A stretch of 32,098 nt of DNA, from positions 1 to 32,098 of the forward strand of contig JACQWK010000359.1 in the NCBI GenBank assembly GCA_016209525.1. Reading direction: 5' to 3'. Source of the DNA: Verrucomicrobiota bacterium. Lineage in GTDB: Bacteria > Verrucomicrobiota > Verrucomicrobiia > Limisphaerales > SIBE01. The notes beneath the pieces were generated by a model. That model did no database searches. It was not told the origin of the DNA and saw only the letters and a list, made by a program, of their open reading frames with translations. The position numbers and the translations under genes were made by a program. This document shows positions 16,057 through 24,171 of the stretch, one piece after another (position 1 is the first letter of the stretch; every line of letters begins with the position of its first letter).

Positions 16057-16221
16057 TCATCCTTTCCGATTCTTGCTTGCGGGGTTTTGGGTCCAACGGG
16101 TGGCTGCGTCCACAAGCTCCAGCCACAAGCCGGCCTGGCGCGTGTCGGTCTTGATTTGCAGCCGAAAGAAATCTTGCTTGAGCTCTCGATCCATATGTTG
16201 CGCGGGCGCTGTTCTGGTCAT
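16057..16221 (-). CDS. Small hypothetical ORF coupled to the DUF1326 gene
   Basis: This 54-aa reading frame begins MTRTAPAQHMDRELKQDFF, continues 'LQIKTDTRQAGLWLELVDAA' and ends 'SKNRKG'. It is amphipathic, has no signal or membrane segment, and belongs to no family I recognise. It stops four bases before the DUF1326 start codon, and that gene's AAGGA ribosome-binding site lies inside its final codons, so the two would be translated in sequence. An in-frame TGA lies just upstream of the first ATG, fixing the maximum length. It may be a real small gene or the end of a degraded one. Confidence 0.42.
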   Translation of the reverse strand: MTRTAPAQHMDRELKQDFFRLQIKTDTRQAGLWLELVDAATRWTQNPASKNRKG

Positions 16222-16399
16222 CGCCTTAAGTCACACCAGAATCCTTCCGGCGAAATTCACCGACATTGACTTGGATCAAGATCGCGGCGGCAGCGACACC
16301 TCCGGAGGGAACGCTCCGGTCCGACCGTCGGTTCAAGGTCCCGATGCACGATGGAATGGCTCGGGGGGTTGCCCCGTGTTCAATCGCCGCCCCGCCGCT
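16222..16399. other. Intergenic, no gene seen
   Basis: No supported coding region. This is probably the promoter area of the minus-strand DUF1326 pair. The stretch ends in the target duplication cccgccgct of the mobile element that follows. Confidence 0.35.
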
Positions 16400-16530
16400 C
16401 AGCAATTCTCATTTTGGCAACGGGCGCGGTTCGTGACCGTAAGGCGGACAATCCTGTCCGCACATTTTCGGAGGTTTTGCGGACAGGAGTGTCCGCCTTA
16501 CGGCCAAAATGAGAATTGCTGCCCGCCGCT
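16391..16530. mobile_element. MITE-like element family D with 19-bp TIRs and 9-bp target duplication
   Basis: A 122-bp non-coding element (16400-16521) has perfect 19-bp terminal inverted repeats: cagcaattctcattttggc at 16400-16418 and its complement at 16503-16521. It is flanked on both sides by the 9-bp direct repeat cccgccgct (16391-16399 and 16522-16530), the footprint of a transposase-mediated insertion. Internal arms 'cgtaaggcggacaatcctgt' and 'caggagtgtccgccttacgg' make a long hairpin. It carries no transposase gene. It sits about 80 bp upstream of the large cytochrome gene and may affect its promoter. Confidence 0.85.
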
Positions 16531-16610
16531 TGACTGGCCTCGAATTGGCGGAATAACCTTCAAATCCTGATGAAATCGCGCAGACTTTCGTCCGCCAAAC
16601 TCGTTGCACC

Positions 16611-19577
16611 ATGAAACCATCTTGTTCCAAGCTCAATTTCATGTCCGTCGGCGCATTTCTGATCGGCGCGTTTGGGCTGCTGGCAACTTCAAATGGCGCC
16701 GGCTCCGTCGATTTCAACCGCGACATCCGCCCAATCCTCTCCGACCATTGCTTCCAGTGCCATGGACCCGACGAGAAAGCGCGCAAGGCCAAGCTCCGGT
16801 TGGACACGCGCGAGGACGCGATCGCCGCACGCGAGGAGGGAGCGGCCATCGTTCCGGGCAAGAGCAGCGAGAGCAAGCTCATCGAACGAATCCGCAGCAC
16901 TGACCCGGATGAGGTCATGCCACCGCCGAAGACGGGCAAGAAACTCACGCCAGAGCAGGCCGCACGGTTGAAACGATGGATTGACGAAGGCGCCGCCTAC
17001 CAAGGCCATTGGTCATTCACGCCGCCGCGGCGGACGGCCTTGCCGCCGGTTAAAGCTCGGTCGTGGCCGCGCAATGAAATCGATCACTTCATCCTCGCGC
17101 GCCTTGAGCAGCAGGACTTGAAGCCATCGCCAGAGGCGGATCGTTACACCTTGATCCGGCGGCTGAGTCTGGACTTGGTCGGGCTGCCCCCGTCCATCGC
17201 CGAGGCCGACGCGTTTGTCCTGGACCGTTCGCCGGATGCTTACGAGAAGTTGGCGGAGCGCTTGCTCGCCTCGCCCGCCTTTGGCGAGCATTGGGGGCGT
17301 CTGTGGCTGGATTTGGCGCGATTTGCGGATTCGGCGGGTTACGGGTCCGATCCGTTGCGGCCGATGTGGCGCTACCGCGACTGGGTGATCGAAGCGTTCA
17401 ATCGCAACGTCCCGTTCGATCAATTTACGATCGAGCAACTCGCCGGCGATCTCCTGCCCAATCCGTCCCTCGACCAAATGCTCGCCACGGCCTTCCACCG
17501 CAACTCGAAGACCAACACCGAAGGCGGCACCGACGACGAGGAATTTCGCGTGGAAGCCGTGAAAGATCGCGTGGATACCACGATTCAAGTCTGGATGGGA
17601 CTGACAATGGGCTGCGCGAAGTGCCACACGCACAAGTACGACCCGATCACGCAAAAAGAGTATTACGAGCTTATGGCCATCTTCAATCAGACCGAAGATG
17701 CCGACGCGAGCGACTTTTCCCCGAAAATCCTGACGCCGACCCCGCCGCAAGCCGAGCGGCTGGCGAAATTGCAGAAGGAATTGAAGATCGCGGAGACGCC
17801 GCTGCGCGAAATGACACCCGAACGCCAGCGAACGCAGCGAGAGTGGGAGACGCGTGTATTGGAGGATATCCGCGCACGTCCGCCTCGCTGGAGTGATTGG
17901 CAGGCCGCCGGACCGTTTCCGGCCACGAGCATTTTTGACGCGTTTGGCCGCGAGTTCGAACCCGAGAAGCGGGTCGATCCAAAGCAAACGTTCCTGGACG
18001 GCACGCTCGCTTGGCAGGTCAAAACGGAATGGTCCGATGGCGAAGTGCACAATCTGTCCGACGTGGTGGGCGCGACCTATCTCTATCGCAGCTTGCAAGT
18101 GGATGTGCCGCTCACGATCAGTCTGTCGCTCGGCAGCAACGACGGGATCAAAGTATGGCTGGACCGTGAAGAGAAGCTCTCCCACCGCGTCAACCGCGAT
18201 GCGGCGCCCGACCAAGAAACGCTGAGTTTCCTGGTCCAGCCCGGCGAACACTCGTTGTTGGTCAAAATCTCCAATTTTGGCGGGCCATCGGCGTTCTATT
18301 TCAAAACGACTCGCGCGGGGCTTCCGGAAGCTGCCGAGTCGGGTTTGCGGAAACCGGCCGATAAACGCAGCGGTGCGGAAAGAGACGCCATCGTGCGCTT
18401 CTACGAGTCCGTGGCGCCGGAGTTGAAGCCGCTTCGCGACACTTACCAAGCCGCGCTCGCCGCGAAGGACAAGTTCGAGGCGTCGATTGCCAAGACACCG
18501 ATTACTCGGGAGTTGGCGCCGGAGAAGCGGCGCGCAACCCACGTGCTCACCCTCGCGAACTTTCTCATGAAGGGCCAAGAGGTCAGCCCCGGCGTACCAA
18601 AAGCGTTTCACAGCCTTCCCGAAGGCGCGCCGACGAATCGGCTGGGAGTCGCTCTTTGGCTGATGTCCGCGGAAAATCCGCTGACCGCCCGCGTGCAAGC
18701 CAACCGGTTTTGGTCGCAATTCTTTGGCCGTGGGCTGGTCGAAACCGAAGAAGATTTCGGCTCGAAGGGCATGCTTCCCACGCATCCGGAATTGCTCGAT
18801 TGGCTGGCGGTGGAGTTCCGGGAAAGCGGGTGGGATGTGAAAGCTCTCCTCAAATGCATTGTGACGTCCGCCACCTACCGCCAAGCCTCGATCGTCACTC
18901 CGGAATTGCTCGCGGCCGATCCCGACAACCGGCTTTACGCGCGCGGCCCGCGAATTCGGCTTAAAGCCGAGACCATTCGCGACCAGGCTCTCGCCGTGAG
19001 CGGGCTTTTGTGCCGGAAGCTTGGCGGGCCTTCCGTTTTCCCGCCGCAACCCGAAGGCCTCTGGCAAGCCGCGTTCAACGGCGAGCGCACCTGGAAAACC
19101 AGCACGGGAGAAGACCGCTACCTTCGCGGCATTTACACGTTCCTTCGACGGACGGTGCCTTATCCTTCGATGGCGACATTCGACGCGCCGAGTCGCGAGA
19201 CCTGCACGATACGCCGCCAACCGACCAACACGCCGCTCCAAGCGTTCGTGACCCTCAATGATCCCGCCTTCTTCGAGATGGCGCAGGCCTTGGCGTTGAG
19301 GCTCTGGAAAGAAGGCGGCCTGACCGTCGCCGATCGAGTTCAGTACGGACTCCGGCTCACGCTGCTTCGTCATCCGCTCGAGCCGCAAGCGCGGGCTTTG
19401 GAGGAGTTGTTCGCCAGCGAGGCCGAGCACTATCGGCAGGATGTCGAGGCCGCGAAGAAGGTTCTTCAGGGAATGCCCGGCGGAGTCCCCGTCGGTGCCG
19501 ACAGCAGCGAACTGGCGGCGTGGGTCGTCGTCTCGAGTGTGCTTCTGAACATGGACGCGCTGCTGATGAAAGGGTGA
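16611..19577 (+). CDS. PSCyt1-DUF1549-DUF1553 secreted cytochrome protein
   Basis: This 988-aa protein is of the type found in large numbers in Planctomycetes and Verrucomicrobia. An N-terminal signal (about 10-30) is followed by the PSCyt1 heme domain with CFQCH at 47-51 and '[19 protein letters not shown]'. DUF1549 follows from about 145 ('[20 protein letters not shown]', '[10 protein letters not shown]'), including a second heme-type motif [12 protein letters not shown] near residue 335. A beta-sandwich insertion (about 430-565, '[19 protein letters not shown]') comes before DUF1553 ('[20 protein letters not shown]', '[15 protein letters not shown]', '[18 protein letters not shown]'). These proteins usually pair with a DUF1501 protein encoded directly downstream; here an enolase-like gene follows instead. 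Function is unproven; links to polysaccharide metabolism have been suggested. Confidence 0.92.
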   Translation: MKPSCSKLNFMSVGAFLIGAFGLLATSNGAGSVDFNRDIRPILSDHCFQCHGPDEKARKAKLRLDTREDAIAAREEGAAIVPGKSSESKLIERIRSTDPDEVMPPPKTGKKLTPEQAARLKRWIDEGAAYQGHWSFTPPRRTALPPVKARSWPRNEIDHFILARLEQQDLKPSPEADRYTLIRRLSLDLVGLPPSIAEADAFVLDRSPDAYEKLAERLLASPAFGEHWGRLWLDLARFADSAGYGSDPLRPMWRYRDWVIEAFNRNVPFDQFTIEQLAGDLLPNPSLDQMLATAFHRNSKTNTEGGTDDEEFRVEAVKDRVDTTIQVWMGLTMGCAKCHTHKYDPITQKEYYELMAIFNQTEDADASDFSPKILTPTPPQAERLAKLQKELKIAETPLREMTPERQRTQREWETRVLEDIRARPPRWSDWQAAGPFPATSIFDAFGREFEPEKRVDPKQTFLDGTLAWQVKTEWSDGEVHNLSDVVGATYLYRSLQVDVPLTISLSLGSNDGIKVWLDREEKLSHRVNRDAAPDQETLSFLVQPGEHSLLVKISNFGGPSAFYFKTTRAGLPEAAESGLRKPADKRSGAERDAIVRFYESVAPELKPLRDTYQAALAAKDKFEASIAKTPITRELAPEKRRATHVLTLANFLMKGQEVSPGVPKAFHSLPEGAPTNRLGVALWLMSAENPLTARVQANRFWSQFFGRGLVETEEDFGSKGMLPTHPELLDWLAVEFRESGWDVKALLKCIVTSATYRQASIVTPELLAADPDNRLYARGPRIRLKAETIRDQALAVSGLLCRKLGGPSVFPPQPEGLWQAAFNGERTWKTSTGEDRYLRGIYTFLRRTVPYPSMATFDAPSRETCTIRRQPTNTPLQAFVTLNDPAFFEMAQALALRLWKEGGLTVADRVQYGLRLTLLRHPLEPQARALEELFASEAEHYRQDVEAAKKVLQGMPGGVPVGADSSELAAWVVVSSVLLNMDALLMKG

Positions 19578-19642
19578 GGCGTGGCGCAGATTTGTAATCT
19601 ATCAGGATCGCCCGGAACCGTTGCGAGGTGCGCGAATTCATG

Positions 19643-19721
19643 GGTGGGGCGAGACTCCTGTCGAGCCCTGAGTTTCTTGCTGGCAGGAATTCCAGGGCTC
19701 GACGGAGTCTCGCCCCACCGG
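19643..19721. repeat. Palindromic element family C, copy 2
   Basis: ggtggggcgagactcctgtc and its near-complement gacggagtctcgccccaccg bound a centre containing 'gctggcaggaattcc'. The element lies between the PSCyt1-type gene and the enolase-like gene, about 80 bp before the latter's start, where it could form a leader hairpin or a terminator-like structure for the former. Confidence 0.75.
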
Positions 19722-19801
19722 GTTTGATTGCGGCTTCGACGCGCTCCGCCTGGCAAGACTGGGGCAAGACAACGCAGGCTGGAAGCCTGCACTACGTCGG
19801 A

Positions 19802-21205
19802 ATGTTCATCATTGAAAAGCTAACGGCATTGGAAATCCTGGATAGCCGGGGACGGCCAACGGTCCGGACGGCCTGCACGCTGAAGGATGGTTACTCCGGC
19901 GCTGCCTCGGTGCCTTCGGGAGCATCGACGGGAAGCGCGGAGGCGCTTGAACTCAGGGACCGCGACTCCACGCGTTACCGTGGTTTAGGTTGCCGGCAGG
20001 CCGTGGCCAATGTGAATGAGCGGCTCAATCGGTCGTTGTCAGGCCGGCCGTTCGCCGACCAAGAACAACTCGATGGAGCGATGCTCCAATTGGACGGCAC
20101 GGCCAACAAGTCGTCGCTCGGGGCAAACGCGATTCTGTCCGTCAGCCTCGCGTTCGCGAGGGCGGCGTCTGCGCAGCGAGGCGTGCCTCTTTACCGGCAC
20201 TTCGCTGAGTTCTTGGCCAATCCCGAACCCGATTCCGCCACAACGGGCAACCGTCAAGCCGGCAGGGACGCGTTCCACCGAGTCCCTGACTTGCCCTTCC
20301 GAGTGGCTGAAAAAATCAGGGACGGAGTGGAATCCGTCCCTGCCAAGTTCGCGGTGAGGCCGTCGGCTGCCTTGCCTCGGCCCACGATCAATCTCTTCAG
20401 CGGAGGCAAACACGCTGGCGGACAATCCCCCATTCAAGACGTCCTCGTCGTGCCCGTCTCAGCGCGCACAATCGAGGAATGCCTGAGCATGACCTTTGAA
20501 GTGTACCAGTGCGCGGCGGAGTTGTGTGCCAGGAAATACGGCATGCGCGCGCTCGTGGCCGACGAAGGCGGCTTGGCCCCGCCATTTGCGAGCGCGCAGG
20601 CCATGCTCGACGACGCGGTGGAGACAATCCGGGCGGCCCACTACGAGCCCGGACGTGACGTAGCGCTTGCGGTCGATGCGGCCTCGAGCCATTTTTGTGT
20701 CGCGGGCCGGTACCAGCTTGGAGACGAGTCTCTGAACAGCGCCAGGATGATCGAGCGCCTGATCGAATGGGTGGCGCGGTACCCCATCGTCAGCTTGGAG
20801 GACGGTTTATCCGAAGATGACTGGGACCATTGGCCGAAATTGAAAGCGAGTCTGTCCGGAAAATGTCTGACGGTGGGCGACGATCTTCTTTGCACCGACC
20901 CGCAGCGCATCCAGCGCGCGATCGAGGCTTGCGCGGCGGACACGCTGTTGTTGAAGGTCAATCAAATCGGCACTCTGACCGAAGCGAGGGAGGCCTGCCG
21001 CTTGGCGCGATCGGCCCGATGGCGAGTGACCGTTAGCGCCCGCAGTGGTGAGACCGAAGATGACTGGCTGGCGGACCTTGCGGTGGGGTGGGGAGGCGAC
21101 CAAATCAAGATCGGCTCCATCACTCGTTCGGAACGGCTCAGCAAGTACAATCGGCTTCTTGCGATCGAAGCAGAGACGGGACTGCCGATAGTCGCTTGGC
21201 CCTAG
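19802..21205 (+). CDS. Divergent enolase (phosphopyruvate hydratase-like)
   Basis: This 467-aa enolase-superfamily protein would interconvert 2-phosphoglycerate and phosphoenolpyruvate. The N-terminal domain is clear ('LEILDSRGRPTVRT', 'SVPSGASTGSAEALELRD', 'LGANAILSVSLAFARAA'). In the barrel, many key residues remain: His in GGKHAGG, Glu in ADEGGLAP, metal ligands in ALAVDAASSHF, VSLEDGLSEDDW and TVGDDLLCTD, Lys in LLLKVNQIGTL, and Lys in DQIKIGS. Two conserved positions differ: 'IQE' is IQD, and the S-H-R-S-G phosphate loop reads SARSGETED. Residues 154-181 are encoded by an in-frame palindromic repeat in the linker between domains. It may be a paralogue with altered activity. ATG 19802 fits the family N-terminus; an earlier in-frame ATG at 19628 would translate repeat DNA. 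Confidence 0.85.
   Translation: MFIIEKLTALEILDSRGRPTVRTACTLKDGYSGAASVPSGASTGSAEALELRDRDSTRYRGLGCRQAVANVNERLNRSLSGRPFADQEQLDGAMLQLDGTANKSSLGANAILSVSLAFARAASAQRGVPLYRHFAEFLANPEPDSATTGNRQAGRDAFHRVPDLPFRVAEKIRDGVESVPAKFAVRPSAALPRPTINLFSGGKHAGGQSPIQDVLVVPVSARTIEECLSMTFEVYQCAAELCARKYGMRALVADEGGLAPPFASAQAMLDDAVETIRAAHYEPGRDVALAVDAASSHFCVAGRYQLGDESLNSARMIERLIEWVARYPIVSLEDGLSEDDWDHWPKLKASLSGKCLTVGDDLLCTDPQRIQRAIEACAADTLLLKVNQIGTLTEAREACRLARSARWRVTVSARSGETEDDWLADLAVGWGGDQIKIGSITRSERLSKYNRLLAIEAETGLPIVAWP
20261..20344. repeat. In-frame palindromic coding element (family R), copy in the enolase gene
   Basis: These 84 nt (28 codons) begin on a codon boundary and read G-R-D-A-F-H-R-V-P-D at the start and R-D-G-V-E-S-V-P-A at the end. 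The arms ggcagggacgcgttccaccg and cggagtggaatccgtccctg plus flanks pair over about 29 bp, with about 24 matches. The same peptide in the same phase is found at 3933-4013 in an unrelated gene. Removing the 84 nt would bring the protein nearer normal enolase length. Confidence 0.82.
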
Positions 21206-21322
21206 TCCGTCTTCCACCCATGAAGAGCTTGGAACACCGGGCAGATCTACGGAAAAGGCTCACGACTTCTGAACTCACTAATAAAATTGCCTCTCGGTGC
21301 CAGTTTGAATTAGGTAGTTTCC

Positions 21323-21742
21323 ATGCCGCAGAAGCATTGGCTCGTGAAGCAAGAACCCGGATCTTATTCTTGGGCCGCGTTTGTCGAGGAAGGCGGCACG
21401 GCCTGGACCGGCGTGAGAAATTTTCAGGCTCGAAACAACTTGCGCGCGATGAAGAAAGGGGATTGGGTCTTTTTCTACCACAGCGGCGAGGAGAAACAGT
21501 TGGTTGGCCTGGCTCGTCTGGAAAAGGAGGCTTATCCGGACCCGACGGCCACCGAAGGCGAGTGGTCCAGTGTGGATTTGGCGCCGGCCAAAGCGTTGAA
21601 GAAACCCGTCACGTTAACCGCGATCAAATCGGACCCGATCCTCAAGCAGATGGACCTGCTGCGGCAATCCCGGCTGTCGGTCGTCGGCGTGAAGGAGACG
21701 GAGTTCAGACGTTTGCTCGAACTGTCGGAAACTAAGGTGTGA
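21323..21742 (+). CDS. EVE-domain protein
   Basis: This 139-aa single-domain protein has the EVE (PUA-like) pattern: start MPQKHWLVKQEPGSYSW, then 'WTGVRNFQARNNLRAMKKGD', 'VFFYHSGEEKQLVGLARLEK', 'LKQMDLLRQSRLSVVGV'. EVE domains resemble YTH and ASCH folds and are thought to bind modified nucleic acid bases; the human homologue is THYN1. The conserved aromatic pocket residues (W in HWLVKQEP, the WTGVRN loop) are present. AGG lies about eight bases upstream of the ATG. It is downstream of the enolase-like gene on the same strand after 117 bp. No restriction or modification genes are nearby. Confidence 0.9.
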   Translation: MPQKHWLVKQEPGSYSWAAFVEEGGTAWTGVRNFQARNNLRAMKKGDWVFFYHSGEEKQLVGLARLEKEAYPDPTATEGEWSSVDLAPAKALKKPVTLTAIKSDPILKQMDLLRQSRLSVVGVKETEFRRLLELSETKV

Positions 21743-21816
21743 ACCTCGATTTCCATTTGCCGGAAAAGCCAAACGCTCTAATGTTTCTGAGGAAGCTTTG
21801 AAATAGGCGACGCATC

Positions 21817-23823
21817 ATGGCCGACGAGCGCATCAAGATTTTGCTGATCGAGGACGTTCCCAAGTTTGCCCGGATGCTGCGGGAGATGCTCCAGTCGGCC
21901 CACGATGTCCAGTTTGCTTTGGAGTGGGTCGAATCCTTGTCGGACGGCTTGGAGCAACTCAAGCGTCCGGGCATCGAGTTGGTGTTGTTGGATCTCTCGC
22001 TGTCGGACTGCCGGGGTTTGGAAAGCTTCGGGCGGGCCCGGTCGCTCGCGCCGCATGTTCCGATCATTGTTTTGAGCAGCCTGGATGATGAGACCGTGGC
22101 CGTGAGGGCCGTCCATGAGGGCGCGCAGGATTACTTGGTGAAGGGGCAAATCGACAGCCATCTCCTCGTGCGCTCGATCCGTTACGCCATCGAGCGCAAG
22201 AAGGCCGAAACGGCGCTGCTCCAGGCCGAGGAAAAATACCGGAGCATCTTCGAACACATCGTTGAAGGCATCTTCCAAACGACGCCGGACGGCCATTACT
22301 TGAGCGCCAATCCGGCGCTGGCCAGGATCTACGGATATGAAACGCCCGAAGAGCTGGCCTCCCATCTCACGGATATTCAAAACCAGCTTTACGTGGACCC
22401 GAACCGCCGCGCGGACTTCATCCGGCTCATGGAGCAATACGATGTGGTCAAGGATTTCACCTCGCAGATCTATCGCAAGGACCGGAGCATCATCTGGATT
22501 TCCGAGTACGTGCGGGCGGTCCGTGATGCCAACCACAACCTTCTGTATTACGAAGGCACGGTCGAAGACATCACCGAGCGCAAGCGCGCCGAGGAACGGC
22601 TCCAAAACTCGGAGGCCCTCTACCATTCTTTGGTGGAGAGCCTGCCGCAAAACATTTTCCGGAAAGATCTCAACGAACGGTTCACGTTCACCAATCGGCG
22701 GTTCTGCCAGACGCTCGGAAAACCGCTGGAGGAGATTCTCGGCAAAACGGACTTCGATTTCTTCCCGCCGGAACTGGCCGCGAAATACCAGCAGGACGAC
22801 CGCAGAATTTTGGAAAGCGGCGAATTGTTCGAAACGGTGGAGGAACACCAGCCGCCCGGCGGAGAAAAGCTTTACGTGAACGTCGTCAAAACCCCGATCT
22901 ACGATTCCAACGGCCGGATCATCGGCCTGCAAGGAATCTTTTGGGACATCACGGAGAAAAGACGCGCGGAGGAGCGGCTCCGGAAAACCTCCGAGGAACT
23001 CGCGAAGCACCGGGAAGAACTGCGGATCAAGAACCAGCAGATGGAAGAGGATCTCCGGATGGCCCGCGAAATCCAGCAGAGCATCATTCCCCAGCAGTAT
23101 CCGACCTTCCCGCGCTCGGCGAGCCCGAAAGACAGCGCGTTGCGGTTTTGCCATCGCTATTTCCCGACCGGCACTGTCGGCGGCGATTTTTTCAACGTCC
23201 TCGCCCTGTCCGACACCAGAGCGGGCGTGTTCATTTGCGATGTGATGGGCCACGGGGTGAGATCTGCCCTGGTGACCGCGATCATCCGCGCGCTGGTCGA
23301 AGAAATGACTCCGGTCGCGGCGGATCCGGGCCAACTCCTCCGGCAGCTCAATCGCGACCTGCGGGCCATCCTCAAACAGTCCGGCACGCCGCTGTTCACG
23401 ACGGCTTTCTACCTCGTGGCGGATTTGGAAGCCGGTCAGATCTGTTACGCCAACGCGGGACATCCCAAACAATTGCTTCTCCGCCGTTCGTCGCGAGAAG
23501 TGGAATTGCTCCAGAATCCCCGCGGCAAATCCAGCCCCGCTCTGGGCCTTTTCGATCATCCTTCTTTTCCGACTTCGACCACGGCCTTCGCCCCAAACGA
23601 CTTGGTCATGCTCTTCACCGATGGCCTCTACGATGTGATCGGTCCCGCGGAGGAGAAGTTCCACTTCGATTGGCTGGTGGAGGAAGTCCGCAAACGAGCG
23701 GACGTCCCCGCGGCGTTGTTGTTCGACGAATTGATTGCGCAAATCCGGAGCGCCTCCGAAGGCGGCGAATTCGCCGACGACGTTTGCCTGGTGGGGATGG
23801 AGATGGCTCCGCGGATGAGCTGA
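21817..23823 (+). CDS. Receiver-PAS-PAS-SpoIIE phosphatase
   Basis: This 668-aa soluble signalling protein contains a receiver domain (about 6-125; acidic pair Glu12/Asp13, phospho-acceptor Asp59 in 'LVLLDLSLSD'). Two PAS domains follow (about 140-262, 'YRSIFEHIVEGIFQTTPDG'; about 270-385, 'YHSLVESLPQNIFRKDLNE'), each ending in a DITE(R/K)KRAEERL linker, then a coiled-coil helix (about 385-420). The C-terminal PP2C/SpoIIE phosphatase domain has metal-binding aspartates in 'GTVGGDFFNV', 'CDVMGHGVRSALVTAI', 'FTDGLYDV' and 'FADDVCLVGME'. By family, it should dephosphorylate an anti-sigma-factor antagonist in a partner-switching pathway, controlled by phosphorylation and PAS ligands. No anti-sigma gene is adjacent. 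Confidence 0.92.
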   Translation: MADERIKILLIEDVPKFARMLREMLQSAHDVQFALEWVESLSDGLEQLKRPGIELVLLDLSLSDCRGLESFGRARSLAPHVPIIVLSSLDDETVAVRAVHEGAQDYLVKGQIDSHLLVRSIRYAIERKKAETALLQAEEKYRSIFEHIVEGIFQTTPDGHYLSANPALARIYGYETPEELASHLTDIQNQLYVDPNRRADFIRLMEQYDVVKDFTSQIYRKDRSIIWISEYVRAVRDANHNLLYYEGTVEDITERKRAEERLQNSEALYHSLVESLPQNIFRKDLNERFTFTNRRFCQTLGKPLEEILGKTDFDFFPPELAAKYQQDDRRILESGELFETVEEHQPPGGEKLYVNVVKTPIYDSNGRIIGLQGIFWDITEKRRAEERLRKTSEELAKHREELRIKNQQMEEDLRMAREIQQSIIPQQYPTFPRSASPKDSALRFCHRYFPTGTVGGDFFNVLALSDTRAGVFICDVMGHGVRSALVTAIIRALVEEMTPVAADPGQLLRQLNRDLRAILKQSGTPLFTTAFYLVADLEAGQICYANAGHPKQLLLRRSSREVELLQNPRGKSSPALGLFDHPSFPTSTTAFAPNDLVMLFTDGLYDVIGPAEEKFHFDWLVEEVRKRADVPAALLFDELIAQIRSASEGGEFADDVCLVGMEMAPRMS

Positions 23824-24171
23824 ATACTCCGCGCGCTGGCGCAAGCGCCCGCCGCCGGGTGCATGGGGACCCACAAAATCCACAGTCAATAGTTTGGTAA
23901 CTGCCAATGTCTCGCTGCTGATTGAGCACACCGGCTTGCCGTTCTATTGAACTGACTCTTCATGACGTCATCAGACTGGGAACAGATGGGCAATGTGCTC
24001 CCCATGTTATCTTAAGTGCGGATCCAGCGGAAATTTATTGCTGCCGGTTTGGCTTGTTTGTTTGAACCGACAAGTATCTTGACAGTCCCTAGGAGAATGA
24101 GCGAAGTTCATCACAGCTCCGCTGAAGAGCTGTTGGAAACAATAATAAGAACCAAAGAAAGGAAATGGTCC
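23824..24171. other. Intergenic, AT-richer, no gene supported
   Basis: No convincing gene is present. An in-frame extension of the next gene to ATG 24016 is possible, but it lacks a ribosome-binding site and would bury the signal peptide. Base composition falls from about 24000 onward and stays low through the following gene. A TTGACA occurs at 24079-24084 without a clear -10 partner. Confidence 0.45.

Noticed and set aside
17013..19430. 805-codon antisense frame opposite the PSCyt1/DUF1549/DUF1553 gene
   Set aside because: It is a shadow of a well-supported gene, Arg/Leu/Gln-rich without family features.
19628..19801. N-terminal extension of the enolase-like protein to an earlier ATG
   Set aside because: The added 58 residues are translated from a family C palindrome and do not belong to the enolase fold. 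The canonical N-terminus starts at 19802.
21778..23931. Long open frame (717 codons) antisense to the SpoIIE phosphatase gene
   Set aside because: It lies wholly opposite a gene with four recognisable domains; high-GC codon bias keeps the antisense frame open. It has no domain signature.
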